This document shows, piece after piece, positions 1 to 8,094 of a stretch of 64,000 nucleotides of DNA. The notes under the pieces are model-generated. The model saw nothing but the letters and a program-made list of their open reading frames with translations. It ran no database searches and had not been told where the DNA came from. Each line of letters starts with the position of its first letter. Within the stretch, counting starts at the first letter, position 1. Source of the DNA: Lachnospiraceae bacterium (GTDB lineage: Bacteria > Bacillota > Clostridia > Lachnospirales > Lachnospiraceae); assembly GCA_004556655.1 (NCBI GenBank), contig SFGF01000029.1, positions 13,694 to 77,693 of the forward strand. The letters run 5' to 3'. The position numbers and the translations under genes were made by a program.

Positions 1-579
1 CAGGCAATCAAAGCCGGCTATACTTCTGTGATGATCGATGGTTCTCACGAAGATTTTGAAGGAAATATTGCTGTAAGTAAAAAAGTAGCGGATGTTGCGA
101 AAGCTGTTAATATACCTGTGGAAGCTGAACTGGGAAAAGTAGGAGGAAAAGAGGATGATCTGGAAGCAGAAGCCGATACGAATACCGATCCACAGCAGGC
201 AAAAGAGTTTGTAGAGCGTACAGGTGTAGATTCTCTTGCAGTAGCGATTGGGACAGCTCACGGATTTTATGTAGGGACTCCTGTTCTGGATAAAGAAAGA
301 CTGACTGAAATCCGTCAGGTGGTAGATATTCCTCTGGTGCTTCACGGAGCTTCCGGTCTTAGTGATGAAGATGTAAGAGACTGTGTAAAACGTGGAATCT
401 GTAAAGTGAATTTTGCAACAGAGCTCCGTGCAGCCTATACGGCGGCAGGCAAAAAGCTGATAGAAGAGAAACCGGAAACAATTGACCCGAAAGCTTTAGG
501 AAAAGTAGGAATGGCAGCTGTGACAGAGCTTGTGAAAGGAAGAATGAAAGTTTGCGGCTGTGACGGAAAAGCAGAATAG
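1..579 (+). CDS. Class II ketose-bisphosphate aldolase (3' part)
   Basis: The reading frame is open from base 1, so the gene starts upstream and only its last 192 codons are present. Class II aldolases use Zn2+ to cleave fructose- or tagatose-1,6-bisphosphate into DHAP and glyceraldehyde-3-phosphate in the cytosol. Visible family motifs are VEAELGKVGG, the stretch SLAVAIGTAHG with a zinc-ligand His, and VLHGASGL with another. The segment DPQQAKEFVERTG resembles the GatY/KbaY (tagatose-bisphosphate) branch, but fructose-bisphosphate aldolase cannot be excluded. A LacI gene follows after 15 bases, and a PfkB kinase that could make its substrate lies 3.6 kb downstream in the same operon. Family confidence is high; substrate is inferred. 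Confidence 0.93.
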   Translation, partial: QAIKAGYTSVMIDGSHEDFEGNIAVSKKVADVAKAVNIPVEAELGKVGGKEDDLEAEADTNTDPQQAKEFVERTGVDSLAVAIGTAHGFYVGTPVLDKERLTEIRQVVDIPLVLHGASGLSDEDVRDCVKRGICKVNFATELRAAYTAAGKKLIEEKPETIDPKALGKVGMAAVTELVKGRMKVCGCDGKAE

Positions 580-594
580 AAGCAGGAGGAACAG

Positions 595-1596
595 ATGGCG
601 GCTACAATCAAAGATATTGCCAAAAAGACCGGACTGGGACTGGCAACCATTTCTTCCTATCTAAATGGAGGAAATGTAAGAGAAAAAAACAGAATAAAGA
701 TTGAACAGGCCATTGATGAACTGCATTTTGAAGTAAATGAAGTTGCCAGAGGGCTGCGGACAAACATTACAAAGACGGTTGGCGTGGTGATACCGGAGCT
801 TACTATGGTTTTTTGCGCGGAAATCATTACGGCTGCAGAAGATATTTTGAGAAATCACGGATATGCAATGATTGTGTGTGATTGCCGTACGGATGCCAAA
901 AGAGAGCAGGAGGCGGTAGAGTTCCTGATCCATAAGCGGGTGGATGGACTGATTAATATGCCTGTTGACAAAACAGGTGCACATCTACAAAGTTTTATAA
1001 AAACCGGAAAACCACTGGTACTTATCGATCGTGATATTGCTGATCTGGATTGTGACAGTATTCTTGTGGATAATCGGATGGCAGCAAAACAGGCTGTGAG
1101 ACTTTTTCTCGAATATGGACATAAACAGATCGGACTGGTGGCAGGACCGCAGGATATTTCTGTTGCACGGGAGAGGCGGATTGGATATGAAGAAGCATTG
1201 AATGAAGCAGGAATTCCTCTGAGAGAAGAATATATTTATTATGGAAACGATGATATGAACAGTGGTGCAGAAGGAATACAGAAGCTTCATAGAGAACATC
1301 CGGAGATTACGGGAGTTTTTGTGGCAAATCATGCCATGACGACCGGTGCGGTGATCGGACTGAACGAACAGAATGTGCAGATCGGAAAGGAATTGTCGTT
1401 GATCGGATTCGATAACCGTCAGTTCGCCAGAGCCTGTAACCCTCAGCTTACAATAGTAGCCCAGCCAACGGAAAAAATTGCAGAGCATGCTGCAAATCTG
1501 CTGCTGGCACGGCTGCAGGAAAATCAGGAGCAGGTGCATACAGTTGAAAAACTACAGACACAGGTACTGATGGGAAAATCAATCAGGAGAATATAA
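595..1596 (+). CDS. LacI family transcriptional regulator
   Basis: A 333-residue DNA-binding repressor of the LacI/GalR family. Residues 1-60 hold the helix-turn-helix (TIKDIAKKTGLGLATISSYLNGG) and a hinge segment (EVNEVARGLR). The rest is a periplasmic-binding-protein-like effector domain beginning near VGVVIPEL, with SILVDNRMAAKQAV and LIGFDN typical of the family. The start is ATG at 595 behind AGGAGG. The gene sits inside the sugar operon, between the aldolase and the FGGY kinase, so it probably controls these genes in response to the pathway sugar or a phosphorylated intermediate. I did not find a convincing LacI operator nearby; the promoter lies upstream of the window. Confidence 0.93.
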   Translation: MAATIKDIAKKTGLGLATISSYLNGGNVREKNRIKIEQAIDELHFEVNEVARGLRTNITKTVGVVIPELTMVFCAEIITAAEDILRNHGYAMIVCDCRTDAKREQEAVEFLIHKRVDGLINMPVDKTGAHLQSFIKTGKPLVLIDRDIADLDCDSILVDNRMAAKQAVRLFLEYGHKQIGLVAGPQDISVARERRIGYEEALNEAGIPLREEYIYYGNDDMNSGAEGIQKLHREHPEITGVFVANHAMTTGAVIGLNEQNVQIGKELSLIGFDNRQFARACNPQLTIVAQPTEKIAEHAANLLLARLQENQEQVHTVEKLQTQVLMGKSIRRI

Positions 1597-1610
1597 GGAG
1601 TAACAGGAAG

Positions 1611-3134
1611 ATGCCAAACAAAAAAGAATATCTGCTGGGTATTGATATAGGAACCAGTGCCTGCAAGACGGCACTATTTACCAGAGAGGGTAAGGTTGCG
1701 GCAGCGGCAACGGAGGATTATCCGGTATATTATCCCCATCCAGGGTGGGTAGAGCAGAATCCGGAAGAGTGGTGGAACGCAGTTTGTCGGGCGATTCGAA
1801 AAGCTTTGCAGTCAGGGAAGGTTTGTCCGGAGGAGATTGCCGGGATCGGTATCGATGGCCAGAGCTGGTCAGCAATTCCCATCGATAAAGAAGGAAAAGT
1901 TATCGCTAATACACCAATCTGGATGGACACACGTGCACAGGATATCTGTGAACGTTTGAACCATGAAATAGGAAAAGACAGAATCTTTGAACTGGCGGGG
2001 AATTCGCTTCAGCCTTCTTATACGACAGCGAAGATCATCTGGTATAAAGAGAATCTTCCTGACATGTATGAAAAAATTGATAAGATTCTTCAGTCAAACA
2101 GTTATATAGCTTTTAAACTTACCGGAGTCACCAGTCAGGATCTTTCGCAGGGATATGGGCTGCATTGCTTTAACATGCGTAGTGGGACCTGGGATAAAGA
2201 AATGTGTAAACTTCTGGGGATTCCTGAAAGTTTTCTGCCGGATATTGTGCCTTCGGATGCTATTGTGGGTACTGTAACTAAGAAAGCAGCCGCAGAGACA
2301 GGACTGATGGAAGGAATTCCGGTAGTTGCCGGTGGTTTGGATGCTGCTTGCGGAACGCTTGGAGCGGGAGTGATACATCCGGGGGAAACTCAGGAACAGG
2401 GTGGACAGGCCGGAGGTATGAGTATCTGTATCGACAGTTATCAGGCAGACCCACGTCTGATTCTCGGATATCATGTGATTCCGGGGAAATGGCTTTTGCA
2501 GGGAGGTACTGTTGGCGGAGGCGGTGTTATGCGCTGGTTTGAACGGGAATTTGCAGACTATGAGCGCAGCCGTAAAGAAGAAACCGGTAAATCTTCCCTG
2601 ACTCAGTTAAATGATATTGCTGAGAAAATATCTCCTGGATGCGACGGGCTGGTGTTCCTGCCATATATGGCAGGCGAGCGGTCGCCAATCTGGGATCCGG
2701 ATGCAAAAGGAGTATTTTATGGACTGGATTTCTCCAAGACAAAAGGTCATATGGTACGGGCCTGTATGGAAGGAGTTGCCTATTCTCTCAGACACAATCT
2801 GGATGTGGCAAAGGAAGCGGGAGCTGAGGCGAAGATACTCCGGGCAATGGGCGGTTCTGCCAATTCCCTTTTGTGGACACAGATTAAGGCGGATATTACA
2901 GGGAAATCTATCGTGGTACCTTCTTCTGATACAGCCACCACACTGGGTGCAGCCATGCTTGCGGGAGTAGCTGTAGGCATGTACCGTGATTATGAGGAAG
3001 CAACGGCCCTGACAGTAAAAGAAACACGGCGTCACGAACCGAATCCGGGCAATCGTGAAAAATATGAGAAAAATTATCACACATATCTTGCGCTGTATGA
3101 GTCATTAAAAGCGTTGATGAAGGAGGTTGATTAA
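1611..3134 (+). CDS. FGGY-family carbohydrate kinase (xylulokinase-like)
   Basis: A 507-residue sugar or polyol kinase with the two-lobed FGGY fold. The N-terminal phosphate loop is LLGIDIGTSACKTALF (residues 7-22). GIGIDGQSWSAIPID follows, and AGERSPIWDPDAKGVFYGL with MGGSANSLLWTQIKADI match the xylulokinase branch. The enzyme phosphorylates an open-chain sugar or polyol with ATP. True xylulokinases usually sit beside a xylose isomerase. Here the neighbours are a GatD-like dehydrogenase, a PfkB kinase and a ketose-bisphosphate aldolase, so a hexitol or ketohexose substrate is at least as likely. Start ATG 1611; the stop abuts the next start with no gap, indicating translational coupling. Confidence 0.9.
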   Translation: MPNKKEYLLGIDIGTSACKTALFTREGKVAAAATEDYPVYYPHPGWVEQNPEEWWNAVCRAIRKALQSGKVCPEEIAGIGIDGQSWSAIPIDKEGKVIANTPIWMDTRAQDICERLNHEIGKDRIFELAGNSLQPSYTTAKIIWYKENLPDMYEKIDKILQSNSYIAFKLTGVTSQDLSQGYGLHCFNMRSGTWDKEMCKLLGIPESFLPDIVPSDAIVGTVTKKAAAETGLMEGIPVVAGGLDAACGTLGAGVIHPGETQEQGGQAGGMSICIDSYQADPRLILGYHVIPGKWLLQGGTVGGGGVMRWFEREFADYERSRKEETGKSSLTQLNDIAEKISPGCDGLVFLPYMAGERSPIWDPDAKGVFYGLDFSKTKGHMVRACMEGVAYSLRHNLDVAKEAGAEAKILRAMGGSANSLLWTQIKADITGKSIVVPSSDTATTLGAAMLAGVAVGMYRDYEEATALTVKETRRHEPNPGNREKYEKNYHTYLALYESLKALMKEVD

Positions 3135-4184
3135 ATGAAAGCAGCAGTAGTTGTAGCAAATGAAGATGTACGGTATCAGGAGGTCGAGGAACCACAGGCA
3201 GGGCCGGGAATGGTAAAGGTAAAGGTCGTTGCATCCGGAATCTGTGGTTCTGATATTCCGAGAGTACTTCATAATGGTGTCCATTTTTATCCGATTGTAC
3301 TGGGTCATGAATTTTCCGGTGATGTGGTAGAAGTCGGCGAAGGTGTAACAAAGGTAAAAGTAGGTGACAGAGTGTCGGGAGCACCGCTTCTTCCCTGTAT
3401 GAAATGTGATGACTGTCAGAATGGAAATTATTCTCTCTGCAAGCACTATAGCTTCATCGGTTCCCGTCAGCAGGGAAGCAATGCGGATTATGTAGTGATT
3501 CCAGAACAGAATGCGATTCCCTTTGATTCTTCTATCCCATATGAACAGGGAGCTATGTTCGAGCCGTCTACAGTAGCTCTTCATGGTCTGCTTCAGAATG
3601 ATTATCAGGGCGGTCAGTACGTGGCAATCCTGGGTGGAGGTACCATCGGAATGTTCACCATGCAGTGGGCGAAGATTTTCGGTTCAAAAAAAGTAGTAGT
3701 TTTTGATATCAGTGAGAAGCGTCTTGCACTTGCAAAACGCCTGGGTGCTGATGAAGTGATTAATACTACAAAAGAAAACTTTATGGAAGAAGCTATGGCA
3801 ATCACAGGAGGAAAAGGTTACGGCTTTGTATATGAGACTGCGGGACAGGTTCCTACCATGCATATGGCATTTGAACTGGCGGCAAATAAATCTCATGTAT
3901 GTTTTATCGGAACTCCTCATGTAGATCTGACCTTTACACCAAAGATGTGGGAAAATATGAATCGAAAAGAATTTAAACTGACTGGTTCATGGATGTCTTA
4001 CAGTTCTCCGTTCCCGGGAAAAGAGTGGGATCTGACAGCGCATTATTTTGCTACGGGACAGCTAAAATTTGACCCGGATTTTATTTATAAGAAAATGCCA
4101 ATGAGTCAGGCACAGGAAGCTTTTCAGATGTATAAGACACCGGGACTGGTTCAGGGAAAGATTCTTCTGATGAATGAGGAGTAA
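3135..4184 (+). CDS. Zn-dependent alcohol dehydrogenase, galactitol-1-phosphate 5-dehydrogenase-like
   Basis: A 349-residue medium-chain Zn dehydrogenase. The catalytic-zinc region is visible as GICGSDIPRV and LGHEFSGDVVEVGEG. The structural-zinc loop is CMKCDDCQNGNYSLC, and the Rossmann motif is AILGGGTIGM near residue 165. The overall pattern (CGSDIPR, FIGSRQQGSNADYVV) resembles GatD, which oxidises galactitol-1-phosphate to tagatose-6-phosphate with NAD+; sorbitol dehydrogenases are close relatives. It starts at the base after the FGGY kinase stop and is followed at once by a PfkB kinase. That order is what one expects for phosphorylate, oxidise, phosphorylate again. The substrate is inferred from context. 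Confidence 0.88.
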   Translation: MKAAVVVANEDVRYQEVEEPQAGPGMVKVKVVASGICGSDIPRVLHNGVHFYPIVLGHEFSGDVVEVGEGVTKVKVGDRVSGAPLLPCMKCDDCQNGNYSLCKHYSFIGSRQQGSNADYVVIPEQNAIPFDSSIPYEQGAMFEPSTVALHGLLQNDYQGGQYVAILGGGTIGMFTMQWAKIFGSKKVVVFDISEKRLALAKRLGADEVINTTKENFMEEAMAITGGKGYGFVYETAGQVPTMHMAFELAANKSHVCFIGTPHVDLTFTPKMWENMNRKEFKLTGSWMSYSSPFPGKEWDLTAHYFATGQLKFDPDFIYKKMPMSQAQEAFQMYKTPGLVQGKILLMNEE

Positions 4185-4188
4185 TAGT

Positions 4189-5121
4189 ATGATTCTTACA
4201 GTGACAGCCAATGCCGCCATCGATAAACGGTATGTGGTGGAAGGTTTTGGTGTGGGAAATGTAAACAGAGTAAAATCCTGTGCGGCTACTGCAGGTGGAA
4301 AAGGGCTGAATGTATCAAGAGTTGCCCATCTTGCGGGAGAACAGGTGACAGCTACAGGTTTTCTTGGAGGGCATGCAGGAGCGTTTATTGATGAACATGT
4401 CAAATCGGAAGGAATTATCAGTGATTTTGTCTGGTGTAACGGAGAAAGCCGTACCTGCATCAATATATGGGATGAGGTAAATGAGAAACAGACCGAATTT
4501 TTGGAACCGGGTTTTTCTGTTTCAGAATATGAACTAGATAAAATGCGATACAAATTTGACAGAATGTTGACGAAGTGTGATCTTGTAACCATATCCGGAA
4601 GTACACCGAAAGGGACAGATGCGGGTCTTTATAAAGAAATGATTCGCAAAGTAAAGAATGCAGGAAAAAAAGTGATTCTGGATACCAGCGGAAGATTGTT
4701 GGAAGAGTGCTTACAGGCACAGCCATCTATGATTAAGCCGAATATCGATGAGATTCGAATGCTTACCGGAAGACCGATGAATACCAGAGAAGCTCTGATA
4801 CGCGCAGCAATAGAAATCCATGACGAGGGGATCGAGGTAGTGGTCATATCGTTGGGAGGTGACGGTTCTCTGGTGGCCTGTGAAGAAGGCGTTTATCAGG
4901 TACGGGTTCCGAAGATTCAGGCGGTGAATACCGTGGGCTGCGGCGATTCTATGATTGCGGGATTTGCGGTGGGATTTGTCAGAAATCTTCCGATCGAAGA
5001 AACCATCCGTCTTGCCAGTGCCATTTCAGCGGCCAATGCACTTCGTCTGGAGACAGGGTTTTTCCTGAAAAAAGATATGGAAAAACTATTACCGGATATT
5101 GAAATAAAGAAATTACGCTGA
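4189..5121 (+). CDS. PfkB-family kinase (1-phosphofructokinase / tagatose-6-phosphate kinase type)
   Basis: A 310-residue ribokinase-superfamily kinase of the FruK/LacC group. It begins MILTVTANAAIDKRYVVE, has AGGKGLNVSRVAHLAG (substrate loop, residues 32-47), TISGSTPKG, and the C-terminal anion-hole/catalytic motif NTVGCGDSMIAGF with catalytic Asp. It would phosphorylate fructose-1-phosphate or tagatose-6-phosphate to the 1,6-bisphosphate. I start it at ATG 4189, which lies 7 bases after AGGAG. An in-frame ATG at 4174 would overlap the upstream gene and has no site. The operon aldolase is the natural consumer of the product, so the pair closes a route into glycolysis. Confidence 0.9.
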   Translation: MILTVTANAAIDKRYVVEGFGVGNVNRVKSCAATAGGKGLNVSRVAHLAGEQVTATGFLGGHAGAFIDEHVKSEGIISDFVWCNGESRTCINIWDEVNEKQTEFLEPGFSVSEYELDKMRYKFDRMLTKCDLVTISGSTPKGTDAGLYKEMIRKVKNAGKKVILDTSGRLLEECLQAQPSMIKPNIDEIRMLTGRPMNTREALIRAAIEIHDEGIEVVVISLGGDGSLVACEEGVYQVRVPKIQAVNTVGCGDSMIAGFAVGFVRNLPIEETIRLASAISAANALRLETGFFLKKDMEKLLPDIEIKKLR

Positions 5122-5244
5122 ATGAAAAATTAGCGAGAGTACAGGACAGTGTGAAATAGAATAATTGGATAGTAATAGCAGAAAAACAGAATAGTAGACA
5201 AAATAGAATCACAAAAAGTTTGAAAAGACAGGAGGAAAGAAAAG

Positions 5245-6255
5245 ATGACAAAAGTAAATCCGGAAAGTGTTCCTCAGAGAATATTGTATACAGGAGCAAA
5301 AATGCCGGCAGTAGGAATGGGAACCTTTGGTTCTGATCATGTGACGCCGGACGAGGTAGCAAAAGCAGTAGCGGGTGCCATAGAAGTTGGATATCGTTCT
5401 TTTGACTGTGCGGCATGTTATGGAAATGAAGCGAAAATAGGAGAAGTATTTGCAGATGCTTTTGCAAAGGGAACGGTAAAAAGAGAGGAATTATTTATTG
5501 CATCCAAAGTGTGGAATGATATGCATGGAGATGGAGACGTTCTGATTGCCTGTGCAAAGACGCTGAAGGATCTGCAGTTGGATTATTTGGATATGTATTA
5601 TGTTCACTGGCCATTCCCGAATTATCATGCACCGGGATGTGATGTGGATTCCAGAAACCCGGATTCCAAACCATTTTCTGTAGACCGTTTCATGAAAACA
5701 TGGCGTCAGATGGAACGTCTGGTGGATATGGGGCTGACAAAGCATATCGGAATGTCTAATATGACAATACCGAAGCTGGAAGCAGTACTGCCACTGTGTC
5801 GTATCAAGCCTGCAGCTATTGAAATGGAACTTCATCCATGTTTCCAACAACCGGAATTGTTTACGTACTGCAAAGAAAAAGGGATTGAACCGGTAGGATT
5901 CTGCCCGATCGGCTCACCGGCCCGTCCGGAAAGAGACAAAACACCGGAAGATATTACTGATATTGAACTTCCCGAGATGAAAGCAATTGCTGAAGCACAT
6001 GGAGTACATCCGGCAGTAATCTGCATCAAATGGGCAGTACAGAGAGGTCAGACACCAATTCCTTTCTCTACAAAAGAGAAAAACTATGTGAAAAACCTTC
6101 AATGTGCAACAGAAGATCCATTGACAGAGGAAGAAATGAAAATCATGGAAGGGCTGGATAAAAACAATCGTTTGATCAAAGGACAGGTATTCCTTTGGCC
6201 GGGAGCTAATGACTGGGAAGATCTGTGGGATCTGGATGGAGTCATTACAAAATAA
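5245..6255 (+). CDS. Aldo/keto reductase
   Basis: A 336-residue NAD(P)H-dependent aldo/keto reductase (TIM barrel). The catalytic tetrad is readable: Asp in RSFDCAACYGNE, Tyr five residues on, Lys in IASKVWN, His in YYVHWPFP. Downstream are the usual GMSNMTIPKLEAVL and IPFSTKEKN (cofactor-phosphate region). It would interconvert a sugar or aldehyde and its alcohol. It lies 123 bases behind the PfkB gene with no terminator between, has a good AGGAGG site, and is closed by a terminator at 6289, so it is probably the last gene of the sugar operon. It may reduce a sugar to the polyol or run in reverse; the sequence does not say which. Confidence 0.92.
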   Translation: MTKVNPESVPQRILYTGAKMPAVGMGTFGSDHVTPDEVAKAVAGAIEVGYRSFDCAACYGNEAKIGEVFADAFAKGTVKREELFIASKVWNDMHGDGDVLIACAKTLKDLQLDYLDMYYVHWPFPNYHAPGCDVDSRNPDSKPFSVDRFMKTWRQMERLVDMGLTKHIGMSNMTIPKLEAVLPLCRIKPAAIEMELHPCFQQPELFTYCKEKGIEPVGFCPIGSPARPERDKTPEDITDIELPEMKAIAEAHGVHPAVICIKWAVQRGQTPIPFSTKEKNYVKNLQCATEDPLTEEEMKIMEGLDKNNRLIKGQVFLWPGANDWEDLWDLDGVITK

Positions 6256-6288
6256 AAGAATTTGCTCGTAAAAATAGTATGAAGTAAA

Positions 6289-6336
6289 TAAAGTGTTCCC
6301 CTACTTTTATGTTTTTGAAGGGGAGCACTTTATTTG
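6289..6336 (+). terminator. Rho-independent terminator after aldo/keto reductase
   Basis: A 13 bp stem (AAAGTGTTCCCCT against AGGGGAGCACTTT, one G-T pair) around an AT-rich loop, followed by ATTTGTTT. It ends the first sugar operon. Confidence 0.85.
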
Positions 6337-6471
6337 TTTCAACCCATAAAATGATGGAGTTCGTCTATGCAAAATCCCGTTTTTTTGTTACAATATAATA
6401 TAGTGGAAAGAATTTCCTGAAAAATGTTTGAGGAGAGGGAGACTTTTTTCGGGTTTTATGGAGGTATTATG

Positions 6472-8094
6472 ATGTATCGTGTATTGCTGGTTGATGACGA
6501 AATACTTGTTCGAGATGCCATCAGAAAGCGTATTGATTGGGAAGGTCTTGGTTACGAATTGGCGGGCGACTGTCAGAATGGGAAAGAGGCAATTGAGTTT
6601 GTTAAAACGCATTCGGTTGATGTGGTGCTGACAGATATCTGTATGCCTTATGTGGACGGAATGGAGTTGAGTCATTTTTTACATGACAATTATCCGGAGA
6701 TCCTGATTGTTATATTCAGCGGTTTTGGAGAGTTTGAATATGCGAAGAAAGCCATTCAGTATAATGTGAGTGAATATTTGTTAAAGCCTGTGACTGCTGT
6801 GGAATTGTCGGAGGTACTTGTCAATATGAGAAAGAAACTGGAGTCTGCCAGAAAAGAAGAGCAGAAGATTCAGCATTTGACAAAAGTGTCCAAGGAATAT
6901 CAGAAAAATGAACAGATGATCCGTTCCCAGGCAATTTCTTCCCTTGTCACATGTTCAAAAGATATGGGAGAATGTGTACAAAATCTGAATAATATGGGGA
7001 TTTCGCTGGATGCGTCGGATTATCGGGTAGCGGTACTGAGTATTGATCTGTATTCCGAGCTATATGAGCAGAATATAGAACAAAGGCAGGAAAGTGCTCT
7101 GATGGCTTTTGTTGTCTACAATATCAGTGATGAGATCGTCGGTAATTATGATGCCGGCATTGCTTATCAGGAATCCAATAATAAGACAGGAATCCTGTTT
7201 AAAACAAATCGACCAAGAGAATTCTGTACTACGGTTCGAAAAATCTGTTATGAGATAAAGGAAAAAATATATGAAGCCATGAAGCTGGAAATATCGATTG
7301 CCGTAGGTCCTTATGTAAAAAAACTGGAGGAACTGCATTTTTCTTATGACCGCGCAAATGAAGTACTCAGTTATCGGTATCTTCTGGGCGGCAATCTACT
7401 GCTTGATCTTGAAAATGATGATGATTTTGAGCGAGATATTTCCTTATACAATGAACTTTTGGCCATGTCAGAAGCAGTTCGTAAAAATCAGAGACAGGAA
7501 CTGGACAGAATTCTGATCAAGATTCGAAATAAAATAGTCGAGAGCCGGGTGAACAAAAGCAGAGCTTGTCTGTATATGCAGCAGGTTGTCAGGACTTTAA
7601 GTGAACTGGTGGAAAAGGTACATCCGGACCCACGAAAGATTCAGGAAGAACGAAACCAGCTTCTGGGGAAAATATCTGAGAAAAAGACGTTTCAGAAAGC
7701 ATTTGATGTGGTGGTTCGTTATGCGGAAGGTGTTTATGATTATCTGAAAATGGAAAACAGTTCATCAGGTAAACGTCAGGCTATGGAAGCTGTGGAATAT
7801 ATAAAAGAAAATTATGCAGATCCCGATCTGAATTTGAATGGGATCTGTGCACATCTGGGGATCAGTACCAGTCATTTCAGTTCCATATTTAAGGAAGAGA
7901 CAGGAGAGACTTTTATGGAGTTCCTGATCCGGATTCGGATGGACAAAGCAAAAGATCTTCTGGAACATACTTCACTTAAAAACTATGAGATTGCGGAAAG
8001 AGTTGGTTTTGCCGATCCGCATTATTTTGGTATTTCATTTAAGAAAATGACCGGGAAGACACCAACGGAATATGCAAAGGGGAAACGCCGATGA
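6472..8094 (+). CDS. YesN-type response regulator (REC + AraC HTH)
   Basis: A 540-residue cytosolic response regulator. The receiver domain starts MYRVLLVDDE with phospho-acceptor Asp55 in VVLTDICMP and the conserved Lys in EYLLKPV. A middle region of about 300 residues follows. The C-terminal AraC-type double helix-turn-helix begins near AVEYIKENYADPDLNLNGICAHLG and ends GKTPTEYAKGKRR. GGAGG at 6460-6464 favours ATG 6472 (7-base gap) over the adjacent ATG 6469. A TATAAT box lies at 6394-6399 but I see no clear -35. The stop overlaps the start of the histidine kinase gene (ATGA), so the pair is translationally coupled. It probably activates the ABC transporter operon downstream. Confidence 0.94.
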   Translation: MYRVLLVDDEILVRDAIRKRIDWEGLGYELAGDCQNGKEAIEFVKTHSVDVVLTDICMPYVDGMELSHFLHDNYPEILIVIFSGFGEFEYAKKAIQYNVSEYLLKPVTAVELSEVLVNMRKKLESARKEEQKIQHLTKVSKEYQKNEQMIRSQAISSLVTCSKDMGECVQNLNNMGISLDASDYRVAVLSIDLYSELYEQNIEQRQESALMAFVVYNISDEIVGNYDAGIAYQESNNKTGILFKTNRPREFCTTVRKICYEIKEKIYEAMKLEISIAVGPYVKKLEELHFSYDRANEVLSYRYLLGGNLLLDLENDDDFERDISLYNELLAMSEAVRKNQRQELDRILIKIRNKIVESRVNKSRACLYMQQVVRTLSELVEKVHPDPRKIQEERNQLLGKISEKKTFQKAFDVVVRYAEGVYDYLKMENSSSGKRQAMEAVEYIKENYADPDLNLNGICAHLGISTSHFSSIFKEETGETFMEFLIRIRMDKAKDLLEHTSLKNYEIAERVGFADPHYFGISFKKMTGKTPTEYAKGKRR

